From Sphaerospermopsis kisseleviana NIES-73 (lineage in GTDB: Bacteria > Cyanobacteriota > Cyanobacteriia > Cyanobacteriales > Nostocaceae), in NCBI RefSeq assembly GCF_002368075.1, contig NZ_AP018314.1, forward strand, positions 2,145,086 to 2,209,085: a DNA stretch of 64,000 nt, in the 5' to 3' direction. Both the position numbers and the translations under genes were made by a program. The notes beneath the pieces were generated by a model. It had not been told where the DNA came from. It made no database searches and saw nothing but the letters and a program-made list of their open reading frames with translations. Shown here in pieces: positions 9,219 to 17,904 of this stretch; within the stretch, counting starts at the first letter, position 1, and each line of letters opens with the position of its first letter.

Positions 9219-9575
9219 CTAAGCATTGATAGCAAGTAAAGATTCTAATTCATTGATATCTGTTACAACTCTACGTAATTGCTCACTAAAATATAAAACT
9301 TCATAATTAGGTGCAAGTTCTTTTTGTAGTTGTTTCCACAAACTAATACCTTCTTGTTCAAAAGCTGCTGCTGCTTTTACATCTGAAAACCCAGATGAAC
9401 CAGGATCTTCCCAGTTTAACTTTGCATCATAAATATCTGCCCATTTTGCCAAACGGCTGATAGTTTCTTCACTTAATAGCATAGTTTCTGGATCAATATC
9501 TCCAACTTGATCAGAGCTAACCCACCATAAAGGGTAGCATCCATAATCAGCCATGAGTTTGATTTTTTCTGCCAT
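9219..9575 (-). CDS. Putative immunity protein of a toxin/immunity pair
   Basis: A 118-residue acidic, Trp-rich protein (KIKLMADYGCYPLWW near the start, then LSEETISRLAKWADIYDAKL, NWEDPGSSGF and a C-terminal YEVLYFSEQLRRVV). From memory, proteins of this pattern occur as small immunity proteins beside CdiA- or polymorphic-toxin C-terminal domains. It follows the candidate toxin gene by about 15 nt on the same strand, as expected for a two-gene module. The ATG at 9575 is preferred over a TTG at 9581. Functional assignment rests on pattern and context only. Confidence 0.65.
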   Translation of the reverse strand: MAEKIKLMADYGCYPLWWVSSDQVGDIDPETMLLSEETISRLAKWADIYDAKLNWEDPGSSGFSDVKAAAAFEQEGISLWKQLQKELAPNYEVLYFSEQLRRVVTDINELESLLAINA

Positions 9576-9590
9576 AATCAATTTACCAAC

Positions 9591-9968
9591 TTATGGGGAA
9601 GTTCTAGGGTTAGCTCCCACTATATACCCATTATTGCTTACAGTAACAGCGATGTAGTGAGTTTTGCTATTAAAGTTAACTTCATAAATAATTCGAGTGT
9701 TTTTTCTTCCTTGATATCCAATTATTTTACCTTCCGTTATTGCTGTAATAATTGCATCTGGTATCTGGTCGGATCCTATACCTTGATCTGCAAATTGTGA
9801 AGAATGTTCTTCTAATATATGCTGGAGTCCTGCTTGAGTGTTTCCTTCTTCTAAAAATACGATTTTGCCATCTGCTTTTTTAGCAATCCTTACTATTTTT
9901 TCAGAGTTATGCTTAATACCAAGTTGGGCAAGTTCAGCAAGTAACGCTGATTTTTCATCATTATTCAT
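9591..9968 (-). CDS. Orphan polymorphic-toxin-type C-terminal domain (candidate nuclease)
   Basis: A 125-residue protein with the layout AGLQHILEEHSSQF, IPDAIITAITEGKIIGYQGR, TRIIYEVNFNSKTHYIAVTV and NGYIVGANP. The spaced His residues, the I-Y-E-V strand and the terminal GxNP are typical of C-terminal toxin domains of CdiA/polymorphic toxins, probably a BECR-type ribonuclease; I infer the class. No delivery or pre-toxin region precedes it: an ATG with a strong AAGGAG site eight bases upstream starts directly at the domain. It is therefore a free-standing intracellular toxin or a cassette left from a larger protein. The downstream gene is the likely immunity partner. The duplicated nrdJ promoter lies just upstream. 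Confidence 0.65.
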   Translation of the reverse strand: MNNDEKSALLAELAQLGIKHNSEKIVRIAKKADGKIVFLEEGNTQAGLQHILEEHSSQFADQGIGSDQIPDAIITAITEGKIIGYQGRKNTRIIYEVNFNSKTHYIAVTVSNNGYIVGANPRTSP

Positions 9969-10015
9969 TTACATATCTCCTTGAGTTGGGGATAAGTTGT
10001 GTCTAGATAAATTGC

Positions 10016-10278
10016 GTAAAGTGCGATCGCACACCTCATTCCAGGATTATCTTAAACCTGCTGCTGTACGACGGCTGTAGGTTCTAAAAAATACAGGGTT
10101 TGCTGCTGGTGCGGTTTCGGGAAAAGATGCACTCTGACGTTGACCTTGCAATTCTTGAACCATAATAAAGTCTGATTGCTGACTAACAGATTAAGACTAT
10201 AACGCCAACTCGTTATATTATGAAAGGTTGCTAAATTTACCACTTTGTGATTTGAAGTGTTTTGTATAATATGTAACA
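10016..10278 (-). pseudogene. Truncated nrdJ 5' copy (263-bp direct repeat, copy 2)
   Basis: Same length and orientation as 8892-9154. The start codon is at 10163 and about 37 codons of nrdJ follow, with substitutions (for example RQR to GQR near the start). The frame ends at a TAA created by a G-to-T change relative to nrdJ (AGA GAA became AGA TAA). The upstream promoter-like part is almost unchanged, so it could still initiate transcription towards the toxin gene at 9968. The upstream edge abuts the truncated DUF2887-type gene. Confidence 0.9.
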
Positions 10279-10769
10279 TATTTGTATTTGATGGCGATCA
10301 AGTGCATAGAATATATTTAGATGAGTTGGGAGACATTCAAGAATTACCTGTATGGGTAGGGTTAATGGTACTGACGACTTTAAAAGAAAGTCAAGCACCA
10401 GCAGCAGCTAGGTATTTATTAACAAAAAGTAATCAAGAATCATCATCAAATGAGATGATTTTAGAAATGATTACTACAATCATGATGTACAGGTTTGAAA
10501 ATCTGACTTTGCGGGAGGTTCAAGTCATGTTAGGAATTTCATTAGAAAGAAGTCGCGCTTATCAAGAAATTAAACAGGAAGGAAGACAAGAAAGTGCTTT
10601 AAATTTAGTTATGCGACAGTTAACTAGACGTTTGGGAGAGTTACCGGAGGAAGCAAAAAATAATATTGCTAACTTATCTTTGAGCAATTTAGAAAATCTT
10701 GGAGAAGCGTTGTTAGACTCTACCAGTTTAAAAGATTTACAAAGTTGGTTAAGTCAAGTGCAAGATTAA
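10278..10769 (+). pseudogene. 5'-truncated DUF2887/Rpn-type protein with DUF4351-like C-terminus
   Basis: Coding similarity starts abruptly at the edge of the nrdJ duplication (FDGDQVHRIYLDELG) and continues through LPVWVGLMVLTTLKESQAPA, YRFENLTLREVQVMLGI and a C-terminal helical region with LVMRQLTRRLGELPEE and LSNLENLGEALLDSTSLKDL, the usual DUF4351 tail of cyanobacterial Rpn/DUF2887 proteins. The N-terminal PD-(D/E)XK nuclease portion is missing. An ATG at 10257 within the duplicated segment would give a chimeric 170-residue product, but the gene has lost its catalytic part. Confidence 0.75.
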
Positions 10770-10909
10770 TTTATTACTGATCAGATCCCTGACTTTTCAA
10801 AAAAATTCACTATTTATAGAAGTTGGGATTTCAAAAATAGTAGATTTTAAATTATAATTACATAACCAACCAATAAAAATCAAATTACAAAAATCTTACA
10901 GTAATAATA

Positions 10910-11491
10910 ATGTCCCTAGCACCTTGGAGAAGTTTAATAACTCGCGCTTTACACAAAAACCGCAGTTTGGTTTATTCCCGTTATGTGCAACTTGCAACCG
11001 TGCGAGAAAATGGTTTACCTGCAAACCGCACTGTAGTATTTCGTGGTTTTCTGGAAGATACCAACCAGCTAAAATTTATTACCGATATTCGTAGTGCAAA
11101 AGCTGAACAAATACCACAACAACCAGCAGCAGAAATTTGTTGGTATTTTCCCAACTCTAGAGAACAATTTCGTATTAGTGGAAAATTAATTTTAATTACT
11201 GCTAATTCTCATCCACATTTACAACCAGCGAGAATAAAAATGTGGCAAGAATTAAGTGATGCTGCACGTTTACAATTTGCTTGGCCTACTCCTGGTAAAG
11301 AAAGAGTAAGAACACCAGAAGCATTTACACCATCAGCACCCAACCCTTTAGAACCATTAGAAACCTTTTGTTTATTATTACTTGAACCTACCGAAGTAGA
11401 CTATTTAGAATTGCGGGGTGAACCACAAAATAGAACTATTTATAAACTTGATGAAAATCAAGAATGGGATTTTGAAGAAATCAATCCGTAA
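10910..11491 (+). CDS. Npun_F5749-type FMN-dependent PPOX flavoprotein
   Basis: A 193-residue protein of the pyridoxamine 5'-phosphate oxidase-like split-barrel superfamily. Motifs include VQLATVRENGLPANRTVVFR (first FMN-binding strand pair), FITDIRSAKAEQI, AEICWYFPNSREQFRISG and the C-terminal YLELRGEPQNRTIYK. It matches the cyanobacterial Npun_F5749 subgroup rather than classical PdxH. It probably binds FMN in the cytosol; its substrate is unknown. It stands alone. A degenerate GATCCCTGACTT repeat lies between it and the previous pseudogene. Confidence 0.88.
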   Translation: MSLAPWRSLITRALHKNRSLVYSRYVQLATVRENGLPANRTVVFRGFLEDTNQLKFITDIRSAKAEQIPQQPAAEICWYFPNSREQFRISGKLILITANSHPHLQPARIKMWQELSDAARLQFAWPTPGKERVRTPEAFTPSAPNPLEPLETFCLLLLEPTEVDYLELRGEPQNRTIYKLDENQEWDFEEINP

Positions 11492-11531
11492 GTCTTCAGG
11501 TAGTAGACTCCTAACTTCTATTCTTTTATTA

Positions 11532-11569
11532 CTGTCACCTGTCACCTGTCACCTGTCACCTGTCACCTA
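11532..11569. repeat. Heptamer tandem repeat (TGTCACC)n
   Basis: Five tandem TGTCACC units between the convergent flavoprotein and L,D-transpeptidase genes. A shorter version recurs near 48356. Confidence 0.9.
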
Positions 11570-11581
11570 TTGCTCTTGACA

Positions 11582-12280
11582 TTAAGGTAAAATTTCCACA
11601 ATCGTACCTTTCTGAACAACTTTATATAATTCATCTACATCTTTATTTTTTAAAGATGGACAACCTAAAGTCCAGTTATTTTTTGCATCAATCATTTCAT
11701 CAGCACCCGCAGGTACACCATGAATACCTACTTCACCACCAATAGGAAGATACCAAGCTAATTCACCATTGATTTTAGCTTGAAAATGCTTTCTCCAAGA
11801 TTGTGAATTAGGATAATTTAACCACATAAATTTTGACCATTGGGGATGAGGATAAAGGTCTTTAATTTGTAAAATCCCTTCGGGTGTTTTTTTATCACCT
11901 TCTCTTTTTTTATCACCTGTGGGGTTAGCACCAAAAACCACAGGATAAGATTTAATAGGTGTGAGATTGTAATATAATGTTAGTCTGTGCTGAGATTTTT
12001 CAATTAAAATAGATATCTGATCTTTATTAATAGGTTCGGTAATTATTTTTTCTATTGGTTGGTCATAATTTAATAATTCATTGCCAATTATAGGTTTATG
12101 TATTTTGTGATTTGTTTGACAATTTGTCATACATAAAACCTCGGCAATTTCTGTCACTGGAAATATCAAACCTGCACGCAAGAGTAACCCATAAAATACA
12201 GAACCAGTAACAAAAAACAAAATAATGTTTAATAGGATTCTCTGTTGTTTAAGGTATTTGGTTATTGATTCTGTATTCAT
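11582..12280 (-). CDS. L,D-transpeptidase (YkuD domain)
   Basis: A 232-residue protein. Residues 16-38 form a hydrophobic signal-anchor (LLNIILFFVTGSVFYGLLL). The YkuD catalytic domain spans about 90-230: ILIEKSQHRLTLYYN opens it, and the active site IHGVPAG...WTLGCPSL provides the catalytic His and Cys in the usual HxG...SxGC arrangement (here TLGC). Such enzymes form 3-3 cross-links in peptidoglycan or attach proteins to it, acting in the periplasm. It is monocistronic. Confidence 0.93.
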   Translation of the reverse strand: MNTESITKYLKQQRILLNIILFFVTGSVFYGLLLRAGLIFPVTEIAEVLCMTNCQTNHKIHKPIIGNELLNYDQPIEKIITEPINKDQISILIEKSQHRLTLYYNLTPIKSYPVVFGANPTGDKKREGDKKTPEGILQIKDLYPHPQWSKFMWLNYPNSQSWRKHFQAKINGELAWYLPIGGEVGIHGVPAGADEMIDAKNNWTLGCPSLKNKDVDELYKVVQKGTIVEILP

Positions 12281-12319
12281 GATTTGTATGTTTGTTTAAA
12301 CCTGCTACAAATAAATATT

Positions 12320-12359
12320 CTGACTCCTGACTCCTGACTCCTAACTACTGATTCCTGAA
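12320..12359. repeat. Heptamer tandem repeat (CTCCTGA)n
   Basis: About four to five degenerate CTCCTGA units between the L,D-transpeptidase and cysE genes. Confidence 0.85.
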
Positions 12360-12371
12360 TTATTACATTGG

Positions 12372-13124
12372 TTAAATCCCAGCACCGTCTAAAAATTCCT
12401 GTATTGTTTTATCTCGAAGATTACAGAAATTATGCTCTTTTGGTAATTCATCTACTTGAATGTATTTACCTACTAAAACCGGAACTTTGACGGGATTTTG
12501 TAGAGTTTCTATTTTTTCTTCTAGTGCTTCAATACGATCTAGTAAACTACGAATTACTTGAGCTTCCGAGTCTGGTAGGTTGTTGTGTTCCAATGGTGAA
12601 ACTTTCACTCCAGAACGGTAAACAATACGTCCAGGAATCCCGACAACGGTACAATCAGAGGGAACATCTCTTAAAACTACTGAACCTGCACCGATACGGA
12701 CGTTATTACCTATTTGCAGATTTCCTAAAACTTTTGCCCCTGCACCAACAACGACGTTTTCACCTAATGTGGGGTGACGTTTACCGCTTTCTTTACCTGT
12801 ACCACCCAGGGTAACGCCTTGATAAATGAGGGCGTAGTCTCCAATAATGGCGGTTTCGCCAATGACAACGCCCATACCGTGGTCAATAAATACGCCTCTG
12901 CCAATTACTGCCCCTGGGTGAATTTCAATACCCGTTAAAAACCGAGCAATATGAGAAATGAGCCGGGGAATAAAGGGAATGCCAATAGCACGCAACCAGT
13001 GAGCCAGTCTGTGAAGGATTAAAGCCTGTAAACCAGGGTAGCAAAACAAGACTTCTAACCAATTCCGGGCTGCTGGGTCACGTTCAAAAATGATGCGAAA
13101 GTCGGCACGCAGTGTAGATAGCAT
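12372..13124 (-). CDS. cysE: Serine O-acetyltransferase
   Basis: A 250-residue enzyme that makes O-acetylserine from serine and acetyl-CoA, the first committed step of cysteine synthesis. The N-terminal helical part ([19 protein letters not shown]) is followed by the left-handed beta-helix with hexapeptide repeats ([43 protein letters not shown]), including the catalytic HGMGVVIGE region. A coiled-coil-like extension ([19 protein letters not shown]) and a 50-residue tail extend it beyond the minimal bacterial length, as in other cyanobacterial CysE proteins. It appears monocistronic. Confidence 0.95.
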   Translation of the reverse strand: MLSTLRADFRIIFERDPAARNWLEVLFCYPGLQALILHRLAHWLRAIGIPFIPRLISHIARFLTGIEIHPGAVIGRGVFIDHGMGVVIGETAIIGDYALIYQGVTLGGTGKESGKRHPTLGENVVVGAGAKVLGNLQIGNNVRIGAGSVVLRDVPSDCTVVGIPGRIVYRSGVKVSPLEHNNLPDSEAQVIRSLLDRIEALEEKIETLQNPVKVPVLVGKYIQVDELPKEHNFCNLRDKTIQEFLDGAGI

Positions 13125-13914
13125 CTAGATAGTACCCAATAAGCAAAACAAGCTACTTTCCCATTTTATCGTTACTTGGTAATTGGTGATTGGTGATTGA
13201 CATGACGCAAAAACCGCAACCAGAAAAAAACACACAGCTAGAGATACAATTTAATCCTTTGACGCACATTCCACCTCAGAAATTTTCCCTATTCCCTATT
13301 CCCTATTCCCTAACCTAACAGATATGACTCAGATCACAGCCAAGATGTTGCCTTGTGGTTTAAGATTCGGAAACTGCTACCGTGATTAGTAGTCTAATGG
13401 TCATGGTGCATCAATTTGTCAGTAGATTTTGTAGTTTCAGGAACTTGTAATCTGCTGTGTTAGTCAAGCAAAAAAGTGCAGGGTGCAGAGAGGAAATTTC
13501 TGAGGTTTCGGAAATTCTCTTTGGATATTTAGGTAAATGGTAGGGTTTGTTAGATGAGAGATTTGATTTGCTCTGTCTCATTAACTCTGGAATTATTTTT
13601 ACCAAAACTAACAGTTCTCCACAGCCAGCCTACACAAATAACTTTATGATTTACTGAATACTAAATATTGTTGGTAAATTAAGTAAAAAATGTAACTCAT
13701 TCTGCTATGCAGCAAGAGGTTTTAATGCTGTAAAAATATTCCGGTGGAATGTTTCTACTGACTGCTAGTATATATTACTGACTTGCCTTCACTCAGTAAT
13801 TACGGTTGGCTCGGTAACGATTATTTCACATCTAGAAAGTAAAAAAATTGGCTTAAATTTTCCGGATCTACAAAAAATTTTGAGTTTATTGTTACACGTA
13901 AATATGTAAGCACG
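13125..13914. other. Intergenic region, 790 nt, with heptamer repeats
   Basis: No secure gene. A 38-codon frame at 13202-13318 (MTQKPQPEKNTQLEIQF) runs into a (CCCTATT)n heptamer block at 13283-13312 and may be a gene fragment cut off by the repeat. The right-hand part, upstream of 13915, is AT-rich and should contain the promoter of the next gene. Confidence 0.5.
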
Positions 13915-14295
13915 ATGAATATCAAACTCGATAAACACACTCCAGATAGTCTGGCATCTTTATTTGTCCTTCTCATGGAAGAAGGAATGACACCAAATCA
14001 AATTTTGGTTGGTATTGTTCGTCTAGCGACGGATAGCAAAGAATTAGAAGGCACGATTGTCTCAGCCGATTGTATACGTTTCCTGTTGTCGATAATGCCA
14101 CTAGATACAAGTGCGCCAGGGGTGACTGGGTTTGTATTATCCCTGGCCAAAGAAGGCGTTAGTAGCTTGATGCTGTTCGATGCTTTGGGTTTTGCCTGCT
14201 ATGTTTGTGGTTTGTTCGATACTGCTAGTTTGCTCCGCTTGACTTATCAGAGATTGCAAGCTGACAAAATCATTTCCCAAATGCTGCGCGACTAA
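13915..14295 (+). CDS. Conserved hypothetical protein, about 126 residues
   Basis: A compact, apparently all-helical protein (SLASLFVLLMEEGMTPNQIL, then VGIVRLATDSKELEG, a cysteine-containing middle region DCIRFLLSIM, and DALGFACYVCGLFDTASLL). Two hydrophobic helices could pack in a soluble bundle; there is no clear transmembrane segment or signal peptide. Base composition and codon use match its neighbours. I do not recognise the family. It is flanked by long non-coding regions on both sides, so it is probably transcribed alone. A strong terminator lies about 380 nt downstream. Confidence 0.75.
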   Translation: MNIKLDKHTPDSLASLFVLLMEEGMTPNQILVGIVRLATDSKELEGTIVSADCIRFLLSIMPLDTSAPGVTGFVLSLAKEGVSSLMLFDALGFACYVCGLFDTASLLRLTYQRLQADKIISQMLRD

Positions 14296-14421
14296 GAGTT
14301 AATGACTAACCAATGTTTTTTTAGACGGCTCATGCCAAATCAAAAAATGCTCAACCAAACAATGGATGAACTGATAAAACTAATAAAAGCGTTATATGTT
14401 TCCTGTGAGATATTTAGCCAG

Positions 14422-14476
14422 TTGTAGTGAAGCGACTACAAGGTTAAGGGACTGCTACAACATATAGCGATGTTGT
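14422..14476 (+). ncRNA. Twin hairpins of a possible small RNA or long 3' UTR
   Basis: Two perfect 7-bp hairpins, each with a 6-nt loop: TTGTAGT/ACTACAA (14422-14441) and ACAACAT/ATGTTGT (14457-14476). They lie in a 740-nt gene-free region that ends in a strong plus-strand terminator at 14678. This could be a small RNA of about 250-380 nt or the 3' UTR of the preceding gene. No known RNA family is recognised. Confidence 0.35.
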
Positions 14477-14677
14477 GCAGTGCTTCATCAACAACTGGCG
14501 AGTGGCTGTAAGTTCTGAGGGTTGGCTGCCATCCTTCCCTTGGAACTATTTTTAACTGTCCTGTTCTTTTTGTTGATATTTCTATTAAAACGGTAACTAA
14601 AAAATTTTGTCTGCCAAATTGCCAAAACCTTGAATTGTTTGGCTGACGGTGGAAATGAGGATTTTGATTGCATAGAT

Positions 14678-14701
14678 GGGGCGTTGAGGAACGCCCCTTT
14701 T
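14678..14701 (+). terminator. Rho-independent terminator
   Basis: Perfect stem GGGGCGTT (14678-14685), loop GAGG, AACGCCCC (14690-14697), then TTTTCC. It is clearly oriented for plus-strand transcripts. Confidence 0.85.
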
Positions 14702-15038
14702 CCTATTTTCCTCATGGTAGGGGGAGTTAGGGAGAAATATTTAGGGTTTGCTGAAAAAGTTATCTGTGAAGGACCAGTGACAGGTGCTACGCCACGGTGA
14801 CAGTTTCAAGAGTTGGATAGGAACGATTTTTTCTTGAAGTAGGAATTAAGTGCAAGGTTTTTCAGTTGCCACCTCATAAAAGCTATTTACCTCCTGCCTC
14901 TTGCCTCGCTCATGATCATAATGTTGGCACAATTCTTTACTAGCTGTGCAGCAAGTTCAAATTGAGGAAATTTTTACTAATTCGTAATTCGTAATCAGTA
15001 TTTAATAGGTTCAAGCCTACATAAATTGTAATTGCGAA
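14702..15038. other. Intergenic region with short repeats
   Basis: No gene seen. It holds ATTCGTAAT/AATTATG-type short repeats near 14982-15058 that run into the 3' end of the PAS-CRP gene, so the last few codons of that gene may derive from repeat sequence. Confidence 0.5.
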
Positions 15039-16202
15039 TTATGAATTATGAATTATGATGATATGTTTTTTATGATCAAATTGAATTTTACCTTGTTGTT
15101 GGAACTGACTCAGTAAGCGTGTAATTGTGACTCTGGTAGTACCACAGATATTGGCAATATCTTCATGAGTGAGGCGAAAACAAAGGCGTGTTCCTTCAGG
15201 TACTGGTTCTCCAATTTGCTGTTTTAAAAGTTCTAATAAATGCTGTAATCTTGCTGGTACTTTTCGCTGACCAGCAATAAATAAAAAAGATTGTGTTTGT
15301 TGTAATCGCTGTTGAATTTTAGGTAATAGGATTTTATTGAGGTTGGGTGTAGCTGCAATTTCTGAAAGGTAAATTGGTACTACTTCGACATCTGCAATGG
15401 CTGTGGCTTGGTAAATGGGTAAAGATGTCATACTAGAGCCAAAAATCATGCCTGGTTTTGCTAACCCTGTGATTATTTCTGCACCTGTTTCACTAAATGC
15501 ACTGAGTTTAACTAAACCATGACGAACAAACCAAATTAATAAAGGAATGAGGGTAATAATTTCTCCTTTGGAATGTTTATGTATAGGACGATTTTCAATT
15601 AGGTCGGTGAAATTTTTAACATCTGTTGATTCTACTGGCTGATAAGCAACACTTTTATGTATTAACCAGTGTAATTTCGTCTGTTGCTGATTGGCAACAG
15701 ATTTGACTTTCAAAGAGGCATCAAATGAATCATCATGACGTGGCTGTAATCGTAATAATATTTCTCGGATTTGCTCAGATTTAGATATCTGATTAATTGT
15801 GCTGAAAAAGTAGGAGTGTTGTTCTTGTGAAATGAAATTTGTTATTGGTTTTCCAACTAGAACATTTTGGTCAATGTTTAGTAATTGTGATGCTAATCGG
15901 TTGGCTTCTTGGATAATACCCTGTTGATCAGTTACTAAATAAGCTGCTGGTGCAAATTCAAATAATTCTTGGTAATGTTGGCGTTGTGTTTCCAGCAAGG
16001 TGCAATTTTGCATGAGTTCTTCGTTTTGCTGGTAAAGTTCCTCAGCTGCTAATTGCAACATTTTTGAGGTGCTATGTAGTTCTTTAAATGCTTGGGGTAG
16101 TAGATCAGAGGGAATCCAGGGTAATAAGGTAGCAGTTTGGTATAAATCTGCTAAATACTGGTGTAATGCTTCTGATCGTTGGATAAATAGTTGTATGTTC
16201 AC
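15039..16202 (-). CDS. PAS domain plus CRP/FNR-type transcriptional regulator
   Basis: A 387-residue three-part protein. An N-terminal helical segment is followed by a PAS domain at about residues 83-200 (YQELFEFAPAAYLVTDQQGI). A CRP-like effector domain spans about 205-300 (HGLVKLSAFSETGAEIITGL, AKPGMIFGSSM). A C-terminal HTH_Crp domain includes LTHEDIANICGTTRVTITRL (about 345-365). The effector domain lacks an obvious cyclic-nucleotide phosphate-binding cassette, so the signal may come through the PAS domain. Classical CRP/NtcA proteins are about 220 residues, so the PAS fusion is notable. It is alone in its transcription unit. Confidence 0.85.
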   Translation of the reverse strand: MNIQLFIQRSEALHQYLADLYQTATLLPWIPSDLLPQAFKELHSTSKMLQLAAEELYQQNEELMQNCTLLETQRQHYQELFEFAPAAYLVTDQQGIIQEANRLASQLLNIDQNVLVGKPITNFISQEQHSYFFSTINQISKSEQIREILLRLQPRHDDSFDASLKVKSVANQQQTKLHWLIHKSVAYQPVESTDVKNFTDLIENRPIHKHSKGEIITLIPLLIWFVRHGLVKLSAFSETGAEIITGLAKPGMIFGSSMTSLPIYQATAIADVEVVPIYLSEIAATPNLNKILLPKIQQRLQQTQSFLFIAGQRKVPARLQHLLELLKQQIGEPVPEGTRLCFRLTHEDIANICGTTRVTITRLLSQFQQQGKIQFDHKKHIIIIHNS

Positions 16203-16354
16203 TTTTAATTCCCGCCTTTATATGGATATTGAGTCAAAAATTCCATTACTTTAAATTTGGGAAACTTTTTTTATACTCTTTTTAAGGTGTTAAAAAATGA
16301 AAATTTATTATATTTTAAGTTTTACTTAATCATTTGGTAATTTGTTTTAACGTT

Positions 16355-16394
16355 TTATTATTCATATATATATATATATATATATGAATAATAA
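16355..16394. repeat. 40-bp AT palindrome with (AT)11 core
   Basis: Arms TTATTATTC (16355-16363) and GAATAATAA (16386-16394) flank an (AT)11 tract, so the whole is self-complementary. It lies in the 349-nt gap upstream of the PAS-CRP gene and may extrude as a cruciform. The rest of the gap is AT-rich and non-coding. Confidence 0.85.
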
Positions 16395-16551
16395 GTTTAT
16401 TGTATTAAAACTGTTTATTTTTTAGCTTTTCTATGTTTACTTGTAGTTTACATTATAATGCTTAATTGATGCGAATAACCAGATTGTTGATATCTGACGC
16501 ACCCTATTAATGTGCCAGTTGCGTAAGTCGTCCACTGATAACTATATTTGT

Positions 16552-16791
16552 CTATAGATTGTGCGAATTTGTGGGATACTGAGATTGGCGATCGCCTGAT
16601 TTTTTGTGAGCTTTGTTACCATTTTGCTGATCATGCTGGGTTTGTATCTCATACCATTCACTCATGCAATATTCTGACCAACAAAAGCAGTATTCATACC
16701 AACAAAAATCACATAAGTTGGAATCTGCTATTTGTTCTCCGTTGGATACAGGTTTGACGCTATTATGAGGACAGTGAATATAATTACTCAT
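16552..16791 (-). CDS. Possible small Cys/Trp-rich protein
   Basis: A candidate 79-residue product starting MSNYIHCPHNSVKP and containing eight aromatic residues and six cysteines in a compact block (LCDFCWYEYCFCWSEYCM), followed by a polar tail. The CxxC spacing might bind metal. A weak AGAG site lies about ten bases before the ATG at 16791. Against it: the opposite strand is also open, and I know no family. It is listed at low confidence as an unrecognised small gene. Confidence 0.3.
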   Translation of the reverse strand: MSNYIHCPHNSVKPVSNGEQIADSNLCDFCWYEYCFCWSEYCMSEWYEIQTQHDQQNGNKAHKKSGDRQSQYPTNSHNL

Positions 16792-16956
16792 TGGTGTTAA
16801 CTCTTTTTTGAATGAAAACAACAGCTTTATTAAGTTATTTGTATTACTCAGTTTAGTGAAAAATGGTACAGATTAGGGTTAACATAATAAAGGTGTGTCA
16901 ATTTTTCTCTTTTTAACCTAGATTAGTCATAGTTCGCAGCCAGCAACATTAAGCAC

Positions 16957-17814
16957 ATGGATACTAACCAGTTAAAATTTGTATTAAAACTATTGGGATG
17001 TCCCAACTACCGCGCTGGGTTAAGTTCCAGTGTTTTTGATGCTTTTAAAAAAGATAAAAACAAAATTTGCAGAGATTTGAAAGCACTAGAACTGGTAGAC
17101 TATTCCCAAGAGATTGCCACAGTAAAAATCAAGGATGCTGGACAGGCTTTGTTAAAATTAGATTCCAGTCAATTACCCATCAGTGATAAAGAACTGAAAG
17201 TATTGGAAAAGATCGGTAAAAGTTCTAAAAAAATCGCCCCCAGTGAAATTAAAGTTTCTGGTTTGAAATCAGATGAACGAGAGACGATATTAAACGTATT
17301 AAATGGAAGGGGTTTGATTGAAATAGAAATCAAGATGAAAAGAGTTAAAGCTGAAGTGTGGTTAACTCCAAGGGGAATAGAATATTTGCGGGATGAATTT
17401 ATTACCAATCAGGGTAATAAGCCCACTATTAGTTTAGACTTATTGGGTAATTATATCCGGTTTTTGCGGAAAAATTTACGTCATTCAGAACCAGTTGCTT
17501 CTGTAGTATCTATCAGTGAAAATTCGGAAATAGAAACTATCAGTAAACCTAGTGATCAACAGGTTTTAGAGACTATTAAAAAATTAGATTATGAACTGGG
17601 AACAGAGAATTATTTACCTATTTTTCATTTACGAGAAAAGTTACAACCACCTTTATCAAGGGATGAATTAGATCAAGCTTTGTATAGGTTGCAAAGAAAT
17701 GATCTAATTGATTTGAGTTCTTTACAAGAAGTTAGTGCTTATACCCCAGAACAAATTGATGCGGGTATCCCTCAAAATATTGGTGGTCAACTGTTTTTTA
17801 TCATCGTCAACTAA
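16957..17814 (+). CDS. Winged-helix-like protein, first gene of a putative nuclease-translocase operon
   Basis: A 285-residue protein without recognised family. The sequence suggests repeated small winged-helix units: KNKICRDLKALELVDYSQEI (about 30-50), ISDKELKVLEKIGKSSKKIA with ILNVLNGRGLIEIEIKMKRV (75-125), and a C-terminal unit VLETIKKLDYELGT...SRDELDQALYRLQRNDLIDL (205-260). Such tandem winged helices are common in DNA-binding subunits of multi-gene defence or recombination systems. It lies 90 nt upstream of the ATPase gene on the same strand. Domain assignment is inferred from pattern only; function is unknown. Confidence 0.7.
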   Translation: MDTNQLKFVLKLLGCPNYRAGLSSSVFDAFKKDKNKICRDLKALELVDYSQEIATVKIKDAGQALLKLDSSQLPISDKELKVLEKIGKSSKKIAPSEIKVSGLKSDERETILNVLNGRGLIEIEIKMKRVKAEVWLTPRGIEYLRDEFITNQGNKPTISLDLLGNYIRFLRKNLRHSEPVASVVSISENSEIETISKPSDQQVLETIKKLDYELGTENYLPIFHLREKLQPPLSRDELDQALYRLQRNDLIDLSSLQEVSAYTPEQIDAGIPQNIGGQLFFIIVN

Positions 17815-17904
17815 CAGTTATCAATTCATCCACATAGTTTGATTATTTTCTGATTATTTGCTTTTTTCCTTAATTCCTCCTCACACCGATTTTTAGATTT
17901 AGCA

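Noticed and set aside
13202..13318. 38-codon frame beginning MTQKPQPEKN
   Set aside because: Half of it is coded by a CCCTATT heptamer array; it may be a gene fragment but cannot be supported as a gene.
14488..14715. 75-codon minus-strand frame
   Set aside because: Runs through the terminator stem at 14678-14697 and has no family signature.
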